NCBI GenBank assembly: GCA_035628135.1
Contig: DASPKM010000008.1
Location: forward strand, 1 to 64,000
Direction of reading: 5' to 3'
DNA from: DASPKM01 sp035628135
GTDB taxonomy: Bacteria > Bacteroidota > Bacteroidia > Chitinophagales > Chitinophagaceae
DNA length: 64,000 bases
Part shown: one piece after another, positions 53,174 through 62,284 of the stretch
Position numbering within the stretch: the stretch's first letter is position 1
How the letters are laid out: each line of letters begins with the position of its first letter
Translations under genes and position numbers: made by a program
The notes under the pieces: generated by a model
Databases searched by the model: none
Told to the model about the DNA's origin: nothing
What the model saw: the letters and a program-made list of their open reading frames with translations, nothing else

Positions 53174-55534
53174 ATGAGTCCATATAGAATTAAATTCTCC
53201 ACGAAAGATACTATTAAAAAAATCAAACGTTACGTTAAAAGATTATTCGTTGCTGCTATTATTTTGTTCTTATTATTCCTGTTGCTGAATTGGATATTTC
53301 CCCTGCCCGACAGGATAGAATATTCCACTATTGTTACCGATCAAAAGGGAAATGTAATACATGCCTTCCTGACGAGGGACGAACAATGGCGGATGAAAAC
53401 TACGCTGGAGGAGATTTCCCCTTTATTGCGCAAAACCATCATTCAAAAAGAAGACAGGCATTTCTATACCCATCCCGGCATTAATCCCTTTGCCATGGGA
53501 AGGGCTTTCTTTAATAACATCTTCCAATGGAAAAGGACCTCCGGCGCTTCTACCATTACCATGCAGGTGGCCAGGGCGCTGGAACCTAAACGCCGCACGT
53601 ATGGCAACAAATTAATCGAAATGTTCAGGGCGTTTCAACTGGAATGGAAATACGATAAGGACGAAATACTGCAATTATACCTGAACATGCTGCCTTATGG
53701 CGGAAACATACAAGGCGTGAAGTCAGCCTCCATTCTATATTTTGGAAAGAACCCGGACCATTTATCATTGGCCGAGATCACGGCACTGTCCATCATTCCC
53801 AACCGTCCTTCCAGCCTCGTCATCGGGAAGGCTAACGATTCCATAGTGGCGGAACGCAACCGCTGGCTGCGCATATTCGCAAAGAACAAGGTGTTCACGC
53901 AAAAGGAAATTGAAGACGCGCTGCAGGAGCCGCTCACTGCCACCCGTGGCAGCGTACCGCGTATGATACCGCACCTGGCGTACAAGTTGAAAAGGCAGGG
54001 CAGCGACATCATTCATACCAACATCCGCCTGAACGACCAGATGAAGATCGAAAAGCTGGTAGAGGATTACGTGCGCACGCTTTCGCTGAAGAACATTCAC
54101 AACGCATCGGTGGTAGTAATAGAAAATGAAACGCACCGGGTGGTGAGCTATGTGGGATCTGCTAATTTTTACGATACCACCGATGGAGGACAAGTAAACG
54201 GCGCCACCGCCATCCGGCAACCGGGCAGCACGCTGAAACCACTGCTGTACGGTTTATGCTTTGATGAAGGTTTGCTAACCCCCCGTATGATGATGACCGA
54301 TGTAGCAGTGAACTATGCCGGTTACGCACCGGAAAACTATGACCGCAATTTTAATGGGTATGTCACGGCTGAATTTGCACTGGAGCATTCGCTGAACATC
54401 CCTGCGGTAAAGGGTTTGCGTTTGTTGGGAAAGGACCGGTTCATCAATGAGCTGGTTACGTGCAATTTTACCCAGGTAAAGAAGGACAGGCAAAAGCTGG
54501 GGCTATCCATGATACTCGGGGGTTGCGGCACTACCCTGGAAGAGCTCACGGGTTTGTACAGCATTTTTGCCAACGAAGGCAAATTCGTGCAGCCCTCGCT
54601 GATCAGGCAACCGGGAAAGGATTCAAAGCCTTCCAATCCGCATGCGCAAAGAATATTAAGTCCCGCGGCCACATTCATGATCAATGAGATCCTTTCAAAG
54701 ATCAATCGGCCTGATTTTCCATTGAACTGGCAGAGCACGGAGCATTTGCCCAAGATCGCATGGAAAACGGGCACTTCTTACGGACGCAGGGATGCCTGGA
54801 GCATCGGGTACAATAAGAAATATACCGTCGGCGTATGGGTGGGTAATTTTTCAGGAGTGGGCGTTCCCGACCTTAGCGGCGCTTCTATTGCCACTCCGCT
54901 GCTTTTCAAAATTTTCAATACCATCGACTATGATTCGGACCGTGAATGGTTTTCGCAGCCCATGGATTGCGAGCTAAGAACGGTGTGCTCCGAAACCGGG
55001 TTGGTGCCCGCCGATCATTGCACTAACATCGTATCGGATTATTTTATTCCGTTGATATCGTCCACTCAGCCTTGCAACAACATCCAGGAAATACTGATAT
55101 CTGAAAATGAAAAGTATGCCTATTGCAAGACCTGCGCTCCCGAGGCGGGATATAAAAAGAAGATGTACAAGCTGATCGGGTCCGATATGCAGGCTTACTT
55201 CAGTGAGCACAACATCGCGTTTCAACAGATACCTCCGCATAACCCTGACTGTGAGGTCATATTCAGGGAGGGCGTGCCGGTCATCACCTTCCCGGTAAAT
55301 GGATCGGAATACCTCATCAACAAAAAAGACCCCGAGCCTTTGCAGCTCGCCTGTCAAACCGGTAACGACGTGCAGCAGGTGTACTGGTACATCAATAACA
55401 GGTTCTACAAATCGTCCGATGCCAGGGGCAAACAATTCTTCGTGCCGGAGGAAGGGCCAATAAAAATCTCCTGTACGGACGACAAGGGAAGGAACCGGGA
55501 TATATGGATAAAGGTCAGGTACATAAATTTATAA
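53174..55534 (+). CDS. pbpC: Penicillin-binding protein 1C
   Basis: This 786-residue bifunctional peptidoglycan synthase is anchored by one N-terminal membrane helix (LFVAAIILFLLFLLLNW). The glycosyltransferase GT51 domain spans about 60-240 (catalytic Glu in KEDRHFYTHPG, and SGASTITMQVARAL). The transpeptidase domain has SxxK as GSTLKP, SxN as HSLN, and KTGT. A C-terminal BiPBP-like domain follows (about 700-786). It is divergent from the alpha-2-macroglobulin gene, its usual partner (YfhM in E. coli), although the two are normally codirectional there. Confidence 0.96.
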   Translation: MSPYRIKFSTKDTIKKIKRYVKRLFVAAIILFLLFLLLNWIFPLPDRIEYSTIVTDQKGNVIHAFLTRDEQWRMKTTLEEISPLLRKTIIQKEDRHFYTHPGINPFAMGRAFFNNIFQWKRTSGASTITMQVARALEPKRRTYGNKLIEMFRAFQLEWKYDKDEILQLYLNMLPYGGNIQGVKSASILYFGKNPDHLSLAEITALSIIPNRPSSLVIGKANDSIVAERNRWLRIFAKNKVFTQKEIEDALQEPLTATRGSVPRMIPHLAYKLKRQGSDIIHTNIRLNDQMKIEKLVEDYVRTLSLKNIHNASVVVIENETHRVVSYVGSANFYDTTDGGQVNGATAIRQPGSTLKPLLYGLCFDEGLLTPRMMMTDVAVNYAGYAPENYDRNFNGYVTAEFALEHSLNIPAVKGLRLLGKDRFINELVTCNFTQVKKDRQKLGLSMILGGCGTTLEELTGLYSIFANEGKFVQPSLIRQPGKDSKPSNPHAQRILSPAATFMINEILSKINRPDFPLNWQSTEHLPKIAWKTGTSYGRRDAWSIGYNKKYTVGVWVGNFSGVGVPDLSGASIATPLLFKIFNTIDYDSDREWFSQPMDCELRTVCSETGLVPADHCTNIVSDYFIPLISSTQPCNNIQEILISENEKYAYCKTCAPEAGYKKKMYKLIGSDMQAYFSEHNIAFQQIPPHNPDCEVIFREGVPVITFPVNGSEYLINKKDPEPLQLACQTGNDVQQVYWYINNRFYKSSDARGKQFFVPEEGPIKISCTDDKGRNRDIWIKVRYINL

Positions 55535-55550
55535 ATCCAAACTGCTACTA

Positions 55551-55840
55551 TCACCTTTTCACGAACGTTCGCACTTCCCTGCCGCCGGCCGAATGCAATA
55601 GCAGGTAGTATGTTCCTTTTGCAAATGCCTGCACATCGATGGAAAAAGCTGTATTGCCTGCAAGCCGCAGCTCTTGCCATCGATCGCGATCCTGTAACAA
55701 AGGTCATCACCCGCAATTTCCTTTAACACCTTACCATCGCCATCGAACATGTTGTTCAATGAACCGTTTGAATGAAACGGTAACTGAGCGAACAATGCAA
55801 TGCTTATGCAGGAGAGAAATATTGTAAGAAAAGACCTCAC
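55551..55840 (-). pseudogene. Frameshifted small secreted protein with T9SS-sorting-domain-like end
   Basis: The first frame gives a signal peptide (MRSFLTIFLSCISIALFAQ) followed by MFDGDGKVLKEIAGDDLCYRIAI. At about 55676-55678 the frame must shift to continue as QELRLAGNTAFSIDV and AFAKGTYYLLLHSAGGREV, ending in RTFVKR and a TGA at 55551. That second frame reads like a type A T9SS sorting domain. Adding one G (GGC to GGGC) at the break would give one continuous protein of about 96 residues (IDGQELRLAGN). So this is a recent pseudogene, a sequencing error, or a case of frameshifting. With so short a mature part, its role is unclear. Confidence 0.6.
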
Positions 55841-55882
55841 CTACGGAAATTGCTCAAAAACGCAGGAAAGTTCAAGACGCGC

Positions 55883-56602
55883 TCAATCTACTTTCTTCAC
55901 GCTGCCACTTCCTGCAACGTTGCTGCTGGTTTGAGCGCTGCCGCGATAGCGTACATCGCCGCTGCCTTTGATGTCTACATCGAGCTTAACGCTGGCGTAT
56001 ACGTCGGCATTACCACTACCTGTAATGTCTACATTGGCATTCTCTGATTTAAGATTGGCCGCCTTTATGTCGCCGCTGCCGAGAATGGAACCTGTGAACG
56101 TGCGGGTTTCGCCGCTAAGATCGATGTTACCGCTGCCTTGCAGGTCGGCCCGCACTTCGGGAGCATTCACCTCAACCTTTACATCGCCGCTGCCGGCCAC
56201 TTCCAGTTCTATGGCTGAGGTATTGTTCAATTTTCCCTGCGAGAGAATATTTCCCGAGCCGAAAGTTTTTACTTTTGAATAAGCGGGAGCGCTTACGAAG
56301 ATTTTTAAGTCGGTAGAATTGCTTAGCCAATAACCTTCCTTTGTACGAATTTTCAGCATATCGCCGTCTACTATTGTTTCAATATAAGGCAGAAGGTTTT
56401 CTTCAGCTTCTATCCTTACGCTGTAGCTTGTTCCCTGGCTCAGGTACACGTCGTATTCACCAAAGCTGCTAACGCTGGTAAAATTAGCAGCGCTTCTGTC
56501 TTCGGTTTTCAGGTTGCCGTTTCCGCGTACGCGTTCTCCTACATAGCGGCAGGAGGTTAGGACGATGATTGCCAGCAGGGAAAGTATAGTGATTTTTCTC
56601 AT
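55883..56602 (-). CDS. Head GIN domain (DUF2807) lipoprotein
   Basis: This 239-residue lipoprotein (lipobox VLTSC) consists of one DUF2807 right-handed beta-helix. Repeated GSGNI/GSGDI turns are visible (FGSGNIL, AGSGDVK, QGSGNIDLSG, LGSGDIKA, TGSGNADVY, KGSGDVRYRG). Such proteins are called putative autotransporter adhesins, but their ligand is unknown. It is divergent from guaA with about 70 nt between the starts. Confidence 0.93.
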   Translation of the reverse strand: MRKITILSLLAIIVLTSCRYVGERVRGNGNLKTEDRSAANFTSVSSFGEYDVYLSQGTSYSVRIEAEENLLPYIETIVDGDMLKIRTKEGYWLSNSTDLKIFVSAPAYSKVKTFGSGNILSQGKLNNTSAIELEVAGSGDVKVEVNAPEVRADLQGSGNIDLSGETRTFTGSILGSGDIKAANLKSENANVDITGSGNADVYASVKLDVDIKGSGDVRYRGSAQTSSNVAGSGSVKKVD

Positions 56603-56659
56603 GGCAGTAGGTTTGAGTTCAGCAAATTTATACTCTTACCGCCAACCTCCAATATTTCT

Positions 56660-56667
56660 TACCTTCG
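56660..56667 (+). promoter_or_regulatory. TACCTTCG promoter-like box 5 nt before the guaA ATG
   Basis: TACCTTCG is one mismatch from TAnnTTTG. CGCCC then leads directly to the ATG at 56673, as in folD and queE. No good -33 TTTG is seen. Confidence 0.45.
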
Positions 56668-56672
56668 CGCCC

Positions 56673-58247
56673 ATGACGGAAAAGATACTCGTTCTGGACT
56701 TCGGCAGCCAGTACACCCAGTTGATCGCCCGGGCCGTCCGCGAGGCCAATGTGTACTGCGAAATAATCCCCTACCACAAAAAAGTAACGTTCGAACCCGG
56801 CATCAAAGGCATAATCCTCTCCGGCTCCCCCTTTTCAGTAAACGATGAAAAGGCCCCCGATGTAGACATCAATCAGCTCAATGCCCATTTGCCCGTACTC
56901 GGGGTATGCTACGGCGCACAACTCGCTGCCCGGCAGTTCGGCGGACAAGTGGCCAAAAGCAACAAGCGCGAATACGGGCGCGCACTCCTGCACAAACAAC
57001 GCGAAGATGTGCTGCTGAAGGATGTAACCGAACTATCCCAGGTATGGATGAGCCATAGCGATACCATCCTGGAACTTCCTAAGGGATTCGAAGTGCTGGC
57101 CACCACAGAAAATATTCCTTACGCCGCCTTCAAAAGAAACGGCGCAAGCCTGCCTGCCGGTAAGGAAGGCCTGCCTGCCGGCAAGGCAGGCCTCCCCCTC
57201 TATTGCCTGCAGTTTCACCCGGAAGTATATCATTCCATCGAAGGCAAAAAGATCCTGAAGAATTTCCTGGTGAATATCTGCGGTTGCAAGCAGGACTGGA
57301 CACCTGCACATTTTATTACCGATACCGTAGCATCACTGAAACAACAGATCGGCGACCGAAAGGTGATCATGGCGCTGAGTGGCGGTGTAGATTCTACCGT
57401 GGCTGCCACGCTTATCGCACGAGCCATCGGCAACAACCTGCACGGCATTTTTGTTGACAATGGCGTGCTGCGTAAAAATGAATTCAACCAGGTGCTGGAT
57501 ACTTACCAACAGATAGGCCTCAACGTTAAAGGCGTCGATGCGCGTCAATTATTCTATAGCGAACTGGCGGGCAAAAGTGACCCTGAAGCAAAAAGAAAAA
57601 CCATCGGTCGCTTATTCATCGACGTGTTTCAGTCTGAGGCCAAAAAAATACCAGGCATCGAAATGTTGGGACAAGGCACCATTTATCCTGACGTTATCGA
57701 GAGCATTTCGGTACACGGTCCTTCGATGACCATTAAATCGCACCACAACGTGGGCGGCCTGCCCGATATCATGCACCTGGAACTGGTTGAACCGCTGCGT
57801 TACCTGTTCAAGGACGAGGTGAGAAAAGTGGGCCATGAGCTGGGCATATCGGATGAATTGCTGAACCGCCATCCCTTTCCCGGGCCGGGACTTGCCATCA
57901 GGATCCTCGGCGAAATAACCCCCGAAAAAGTGCAACTATTGCAGGAAGCTGACGACATCTATATAAAAGGACTGAAACAACATCACCTCTATAACCAGGT
58001 GTGGCAGGCAGGCGCTATCCTGCTTCCCGTTAAAAGCGTGGGTGTTATGGGCGATGAACGGACCTATGAATTTACAGTGGCCCTGCGCGCAGTAACCAGT
58101 GTAGACGGCATGACGGCCGATTGGGCGCACCTTCCCTACGACTTCCTTGCAAATATTTCGAGCGAGATCATCAATAATGTGAAAGGCATTAACAGGGTAG
58201 TGTACGATATCAGCAGCAAGCCTCCTGCAACCATCGAATGGGAATAG
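56673..58247 (+). CDS. guaA: GMP synthase (glutamine-hydrolysing) with an in-frame repeat insertion
   Basis: This 524-residue enzyme aminates XMP to GMP. The class I amidotransferase domain has the nucleophile in VLGVCYGAQLAA and the His/Glu in QFHPEV. The ATP pyrophosphatase domain has SGGVDSTVAATL, and the C-terminal dimerisation domain ends KPPATIEWE. Between FKRNGA and LYCLQFHPEV, residues about 159-175 are two 7-residue repeats (LPAGKEG, LPAGKAG) plus LPL, encoded by a GC-rich 21-bp tandem repeat. The ATG at 56673 matches the family start. It is divergent from the GIN-domain gene. Confidence 0.96.
   Translation: MTEKILVLDFGSQYTQLIARAVREANVYCEIIPYHKKVTFEPGIKGIILSGSPFSVNDEKAPDVDINQLNAHLPVLGVCYGAQLAARQFGGQVAKSNKREYGRALLHKQREDVLLKDVTELSQVWMSHSDTILELPKGFEVLATTENIPYAAFKRNGASLPAGKEGLPAGKAGLPLYCLQFHPEVYHSIEGKKILKNFLVNICGCKQDWTPAHFITDTVASLKQQIGDRKVIMALSGGVDSTVAATLIARAIGNNLHGIFVDNGVLRKNEFNQVLDTYQQIGLNVKGVDARQLFYSELAGKSDPEAKRKTIGRLFIDVFQSEAKKIPGIEMLGQGTIYPDVIESISVHGPSMTIKSHHNVGGLPDIMHLELVEPLRYLFKDEVRKVGHELGISDELLNRHPFPGPGLAIRILGEITPEKVQLLQEADDIYIKGLKQHHLYNQVWQAGAILLPVKSVGVMGDERTYEFTVALRAVTSVDGMTADWAHLPYDFLANISSEIINNVKGINRVVYDISSKPPATIEWE
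57149..57190 (+). repeat. 21-bp GC-rich tandem repeat inside guaA
   Basis: Two 21-bp units (57149-57169 and 57170-57190), each opening CCTGCCTGCCGG, differ at two positions. The second is nearly palindromic. The length is a multiple of three, so guaA stays in frame. It looks like a REP/palindromic element invading a coding sequence. Confidence 0.85.
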
Positions 58248-58284
58248 TCATCTTAGTGCCATCACTACGGTTTAAATAAGTTGA

Positions 58285-59463
58285 ATGATGTTCAGAAAAA
58301 TCCTTGGATTGGTATTGCTGGCGGTTTTTCATACCGCTGTTTTTGCACAGGACTCAGCCAGTAAGCGCTACCAGGTGGCCGTATTTACCCCATTGTACCT
58401 CGATTCAGCTTTTGATGCCGGAATGAATTACCGGTATGAAAAATATTTTCCCAAATTTTTCAATCCAGGCCTCGAATTTTACGAAGGCGTGCAACTGGCC
58501 CTTGACTCGCTTGAAAAAGAAGGCGCGCAACTGGATGTGTTCGTGTACGATCTGCGTTCGACTACCCAACCCCTGCAACAGGTATTGGAAAGCGAGCAAT
58601 TCAAGGAAACCGACCTCATCCTTGCACACATCAATAATACTGAGCTTTGGCCATTGGCCGAAGCCGCCGCCCGCCAGAAGATCCCATTCATCAACGTTAA
58701 TTTTCCCAACGACGCGGGCATTACCAACAACCCCTACTTCGTGATATTAAATTCACGGCTTGAAACGCATTCGCAGGGAATTTACCGGTACCTGCAGCGC
58801 CAGCACGCTTTATCGAACATCGTAGTGTTCAGGAAAAAAGGCGCGCAGGAAGACCGCCTGCAGGCAGCATTTGAAAATTATGGAAAAACCACCGCCTCCG
58901 TTCCGCTCAAAATGAAGTTCGTAACGCTGAACGACGACTTCGATTCCACGCAATTGATGCAACATCTTAACCCCGACCGTATGACGGCTTGCGTGATTGC
59001 CAGCTTCGACCTGAACTTCGGGCTGACCATCAGCCAGCAACTGGCATCGTTGATCAATGAGTATCCCGTAACCGTGGTAGGCATGCCCAATTGGGATATG
59101 ATCAATGAATTCTCAAAACCTGAATACAAAAACCTGGAGATCGTGTACGGCACACCGTTTTACATTGCCAATACCAACGTGGTGGCCAATAATATCCAGG
59201 ACCATTTCAAACATAGGTTTTATTCCCGCCCTTCGGATATGGTGTACCGTGGGTACGAAACCATGCTCCGATTCGGCAAATTGCTGTTGCTGCATGGCAG
59301 CAATCTTTCCTCCTCGATCGGTGAGAAAAAATTCATTGTGTTCAACGATTTCGACATTCAGCCCGTTTTCAATAATAAAGACAATCCCACGCTGGACTTC
59401 TTCGAGAACAAAAAATTATATTTTATCAAAAAGGTAAATGGAGCCGTTACCGGAATCTATTAA
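58285..59463 (+). CDS. Periplasmic-binding-protein-like (type I fold) secreted protein
   Basis: This 392-residue protein has a signal peptide (LGLVLLAVFHTAVFAQ). A type I periplasmic-binding fold follows, as in branched-chain amino acid binding proteins: VAVFTPLYLDSAFD, FYEGVQLALDSLEKEGAQLDV, DLILAHINNTELWPLAEAA, IPFINVNFPNDAGITNNPYF. No ABC permease or ATPase genes are nearby, so it is not a standard transporter component. It may be a sensor or an enzyme-associated protein. It follows guaA by 37 nt on the same strand, possibly in one transcript. Confidence 0.8.
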   Translation: MMFRKILGLVLLAVFHTAVFAQDSASKRYQVAVFTPLYLDSAFDAGMNYRYEKYFPKFFNPGLEFYEGVQLALDSLEKEGAQLDVFVYDLRSTTQPLQQVLESEQFKETDLILAHINNTELWPLAEAAARQKIPFINVNFPNDAGITNNPYFVILNSRLETHSQGIYRYLQRQHALSNIVVFRKKGAQEDRLQAAFENYGKTTASVPLKMKFVTLNDDFDSTQLMQHLNPDRMTACVIASFDLNFGLTISQQLASLINEYPVTVVGMPNWDMINEFSKPEYKNLEIVYGTPFYIANTNVVANNIQDHFKHRFYSRPSDMVYRGYETMLRFGKLLLLHGSNLSSSIGEKKFIVFNDFDIQPVFNNKDNPTLDFFENKKLYFIKKVNGAVTGIY

Positions 59464-59495
59464 TTACCTGCTGTCTTCGTGGCTCAACAATTGCT

Positions 59496-59566
59496 ATTGA
59501 TTATTAATTATTAATTATTCACTACACCCATTGCAGGGAAAGAATAATTAATAATCAATAATCAAT
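59496..59566. repeat. 25-bp AT-rich inverted repeat of 7-bp units
   Basis: The left arm (59496-59520) and right arm (59542-59566) pair over 25 bp with one mismatch across a 21-nt loop. Each arm is made of TTATTAA-type 7-bp units. It separates the binding-protein-like gene from the DNA repair cluster and ends 14 nt before the exonuclease ATG, so it can act as a terminator or translation-affecting hairpin. Confidence 0.85.
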
Positions 59567-59580
59567 AATTTCAACTGGCA

Positions 59581-60648
59581 ATGCTCATAGAATTTACCGA
59601 TAAAGGACTCTGCTGCCCGGCGGGCAAATTTTACATCGATCCCTGGAAACCGGTGGACAAGGCCGTGATCACGCATGCACACAGCGACCATGCTTATGCG
59701 GGCCATCAATATTATCTCTGCCATCACTACACCAAACCATTGCTGCAACTGCGGCTGGGCGATCATCACTATCAAAGCATAGGATGGAATGAACCAATAC
59801 AGATCAATGGCGTTACGGTAAGCCTGCACCCCGCCGGCCACATCATCGGCTCTTCGCAGGTAAGGGTTGAATACAAGGGTGAAGTGTGGGTAGTGAGCGG
59901 CGATTACAAAACAGAGAACGATGGGCTTAGCGGCCAGTTTGAACCCATACGTTGTCACACTTTCATTACAGAGTCAACCTTCGGCCTACCCATTTACCGA
60001 TGGAAACCGCAGGAAGAAATTTTTTCAAATGTGCGCGAATGGATAAAGCGTAATAAAGAAGCTGGAAAAACCTCGGTACTGATAGCATACAGTTTGGGCA
60101 AGGCGCAGCGGTTGCTGCAAGCCGCAAAAGAAGTTACCGAAGATATTTATGTGCACGGCGCTATCTGGAATACGCAGGAAGCGCTGCGGCTCGCCGGCTG
60201 GCAATTGCCTGCCGTAAAAAGGATCTATTCAGATACGCCAAAAGAAGCATTAAGAAGTGCCGTAGTGATTGCGCCGCCTTCGGCAGACAGCTCTCCGTGG
60301 ATGAAGCGGTTCACGCCGTATGCGGTGGGCGTTTGCAGCGGCTGGATGCAGGTGAGAGGAAATGTGCGCCGCCGCAATGTGGACGCAGGTTTTGCACTAA
60401 GCGATCATGCAGACTGGAACGGTTTGCTGGCATCCATCAAAGCAACCGGCGCAGAAAAAGTATATGTAACGCATGGATTTCAATCAGCCTTCAGCCGTTA
60501 CCTGAATGAAACAGGCATTCCGGCAGCGGAGGTAAAAACAGAATACGGCGATGAAGAAACAACCGAAGCCGTGAACCAATTGACCGATGAGCAAGCCGAC
60601 AACCCCGGCCCGGCACAAGATCAGATAAACGATGAAACGATTCGCTGA
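59581..60648 (+). CDS. Ligase-associated DNA exonuclease (MBL fold)
   Basis: This 355-residue metallo-beta-lactamase-fold nuclease resembles SNM1/Artemis-type enzymes and the YSH1-like RNA nucleases. The metal-binding motif is THAHSDHAYAGHQYYL (HxHxDH), followed by LHPAGHIIGSSQV and VSGDYKTENDG, with a C-terminal His in ALSDHADWNGL. Members found next to ATP-dependent ligases are called ligase-associated exonucleases. Its end overlaps the ligase gene by 17 nt, so the two are cotranscribed and coupled. Confidence 0.92.
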   Translation: MLIEFTDKGLCCPAGKFYIDPWKPVDKAVITHAHSDHAYAGHQYYLCHHYTKPLLQLRLGDHHYQSIGWNEPIQINGVTVSLHPAGHIIGSSQVRVEYKGEVWVVSGDYKTENDGLSGQFEPIRCHTFITESTFGLPIYRWKPQEEIFSNVREWIKRNKEAGKTSVLIAYSLGKAQRLLQAAKEVTEDIYVHGAIWNTQEALRLAGWQLPAVKRIYSDTPKEALRSAVVIAPPSADSSPWMKRFTPYAVGVCSGWMQVRGNVRRRNVDAGFALSDHADWNGLLASIKATGAEKVYVTHGFQSAFSRYLNETGIPAAEVKTEYGDEETTEAVNQLTDEQADNPGPAQDQINDETIR

Positions 60649-62245
60649 ACTGGTACAGGTGCTGGGCACCAGCACCAAAACAAATGACAAGCTCGAAGCT
60701 TTGTCCAACTATTTTGCAGAAGCAAATAGCAAGGACAAGGTTTGGGTGATCGCATTGTTCAGCGGGCGCAGGCCGCGGCGTGCAGTAAACTCAACACAGC
60801 TGAGCACCTGGTGCATTGAACTGGCCGGCATCCCATCGTGGCTGTATGTTGAAAGTTATTCAACCGTAGGTGATCTTGGAGAAACCATCGCGTTGTTACT
60901 GCCCGATCCTACCGAAGACCCCGACACGCACGTAAAGCCCTTGCATTATTACCTCGAAACACTTATCAGCATCGAGAAGCAGGACGAAAGCATCCGCAAG
61001 CAATTCATACTGGATTCATGGAATCAAATGGATTTTGCCCAGCGCTTTGTTTTCAACAAGCTCATCACGGGTTCATTTCGCATTGGCGTATCGCAACAAA
61101 TGATGGTGAATGCGTTGTCGCGTACCGTGCAATTGCCTGCATCGGTCCTGGCGCATCGCATCAGCGGCAATTGGGACCCTGTTACTACCAACTTCGATGA
61201 ATTATTAAGTGAAGATGTTACCGCCATCGATCATTCAAAGCCTTATCCATTTTACCTGGCCTATGCGTTGGAAGATGAACCTGAAACATTGGGCGAGCCT
61301 TCGGAATGGCAGGCGGAATGGAAATGGGATGGCATACGCGGGCAGATCATCAAACGCAACGGGGAGTTGTTTGTATGGAGCCGCGGCGAAGAGTTGATGA
61401 CAGAAAAATTTCCCGAATACCGCATATTGGAACAATTGCTTCCCGAAGGCGTGGCCATCGACGGAGAGATATTGCCTTTTGCCGATGGGCAGGTTTTAAA
61501 TTTCAATGTGCTGCAAACAAGGATCGGGCGAAAGAATGTTACAAAGAAAAACCTGCAGGAAGCGCCTGCGGCTTTCTTTGCATATGACCTGCTGGAATGG
61601 CAATCGAACGACATACGCGAATGGCCTTTTGAAGAACGCCGCCGCAAGCTGGAAGAACTGATATTGCCCTTCAGGGAGATCAATGCCAACTTCCCCATTC
61701 ATCTATCGCCGATCGTTACTTTCAATGATTGGGACCAGTTGAAAGCACTGAGACTGGATGCACGCGCCATCAACAGCGAAGGCATCATGCTGAAAAGAAA
61801 AAGTTCTGTGTACCAGGTAGGCAGGCGCCGCGGCGATTGGTGGAAATGGAAGATCGACCCCCTTACCATCGACGCAGTAATGGTGTATGCGGCCAAGGGC
61901 AGCGGACGAAGGAGCAACTTGTATACAGATTATACCTTCGCAGTGCGCGACGGCGACAAGCTGGTAACTTTTACCAAGGCCTATTCGGGACTTACCGATA
62001 AAGAATTTGCCCAGGTAGATGCATTCGTGAAAAGGAATTCGCTGGAAAAGTTCGGGCCGGTGCGTACGGTAAAGCCCGAGCTGGTATTTGAAATAGCCTT
62101 CGAAGGCATTGCCGCTTCCAACCGCCACAAATCGGGCGTGGCCCTGCGTTTCCCGCGCATGCACCGGTGGAGAAAAGATAAGACCGTGAACGAGATCAAC
62201 ACCCTCGACGATCTTAAAAAAATGCTGGAAATCTATGGAAAATGA
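60632..62245 (+). CDS. ATP-dependent DNA ligase of the exonuclease/helicase cluster
   Basis: This 537-residue ATP-dependent ligase seals nicks in DNA. The N-terminal ligase-A_N helical domain (MKRFAELVQVLGTSTKTNDK) is followed by the adenylation domain with nucleotidyl Lys in EWKWDGIRGQ and later motifs (DGEILPF, SEGIMLKRKSSVYQVG), and by the OB fold. Most bacteria rely on the NAD-dependent LigA for replication; this enzyme is a second, repair-type ligase. It is encoded between an MBL exonuclease and a DEXH helicase in one transcript direction. Confidence 0.94.
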   Translation: MKRFAELVQVLGTSTKTNDKLEALSNYFAEANSKDKVWVIALFSGRRPRRAVNSTQLSTWCIELAGIPSWLYVESYSTVGDLGETIALLLPDPTEDPDTHVKPLHYYLETLISIEKQDESIRKQFILDSWNQMDFAQRFVFNKLITGSFRIGVSQQMMVNALSRTVQLPASVLAHRISGNWDPVTTNFDELLSEDVTAIDHSKPYPFYLAYALEDEPETLGEPSEWQAEWKWDGIRGQIIKRNGELFVWSRGEELMTEKFPEYRILEQLLPEGVAIDGEILPFADGQVLNFNVLQTRIGRKNVTKKNLQEAPAAFFAYDLLEWQSNDIREWPFEERRRKLEELILPFREINANFPIHLSPIVTFNDWDQLKALRLDARAINSEGIMLKRKSSVYQVGRRRGDWWKWKIDPLTIDAVMVYAAKGSGRRSNLYTDYTFAVRDGDKLVTFTKAYSGLTDKEFAQVDAFVKRNSLEKFGPVRTVKPELVFEIAFEGIAASNRHKSGVALRFPRMHRWRKDKTVNEINTLDDLKKMLEIYGK

Positions 62246-62284
62246 TTAGCTGCTAGCTGGCGCGATTAGCTAATTTTGACGACT

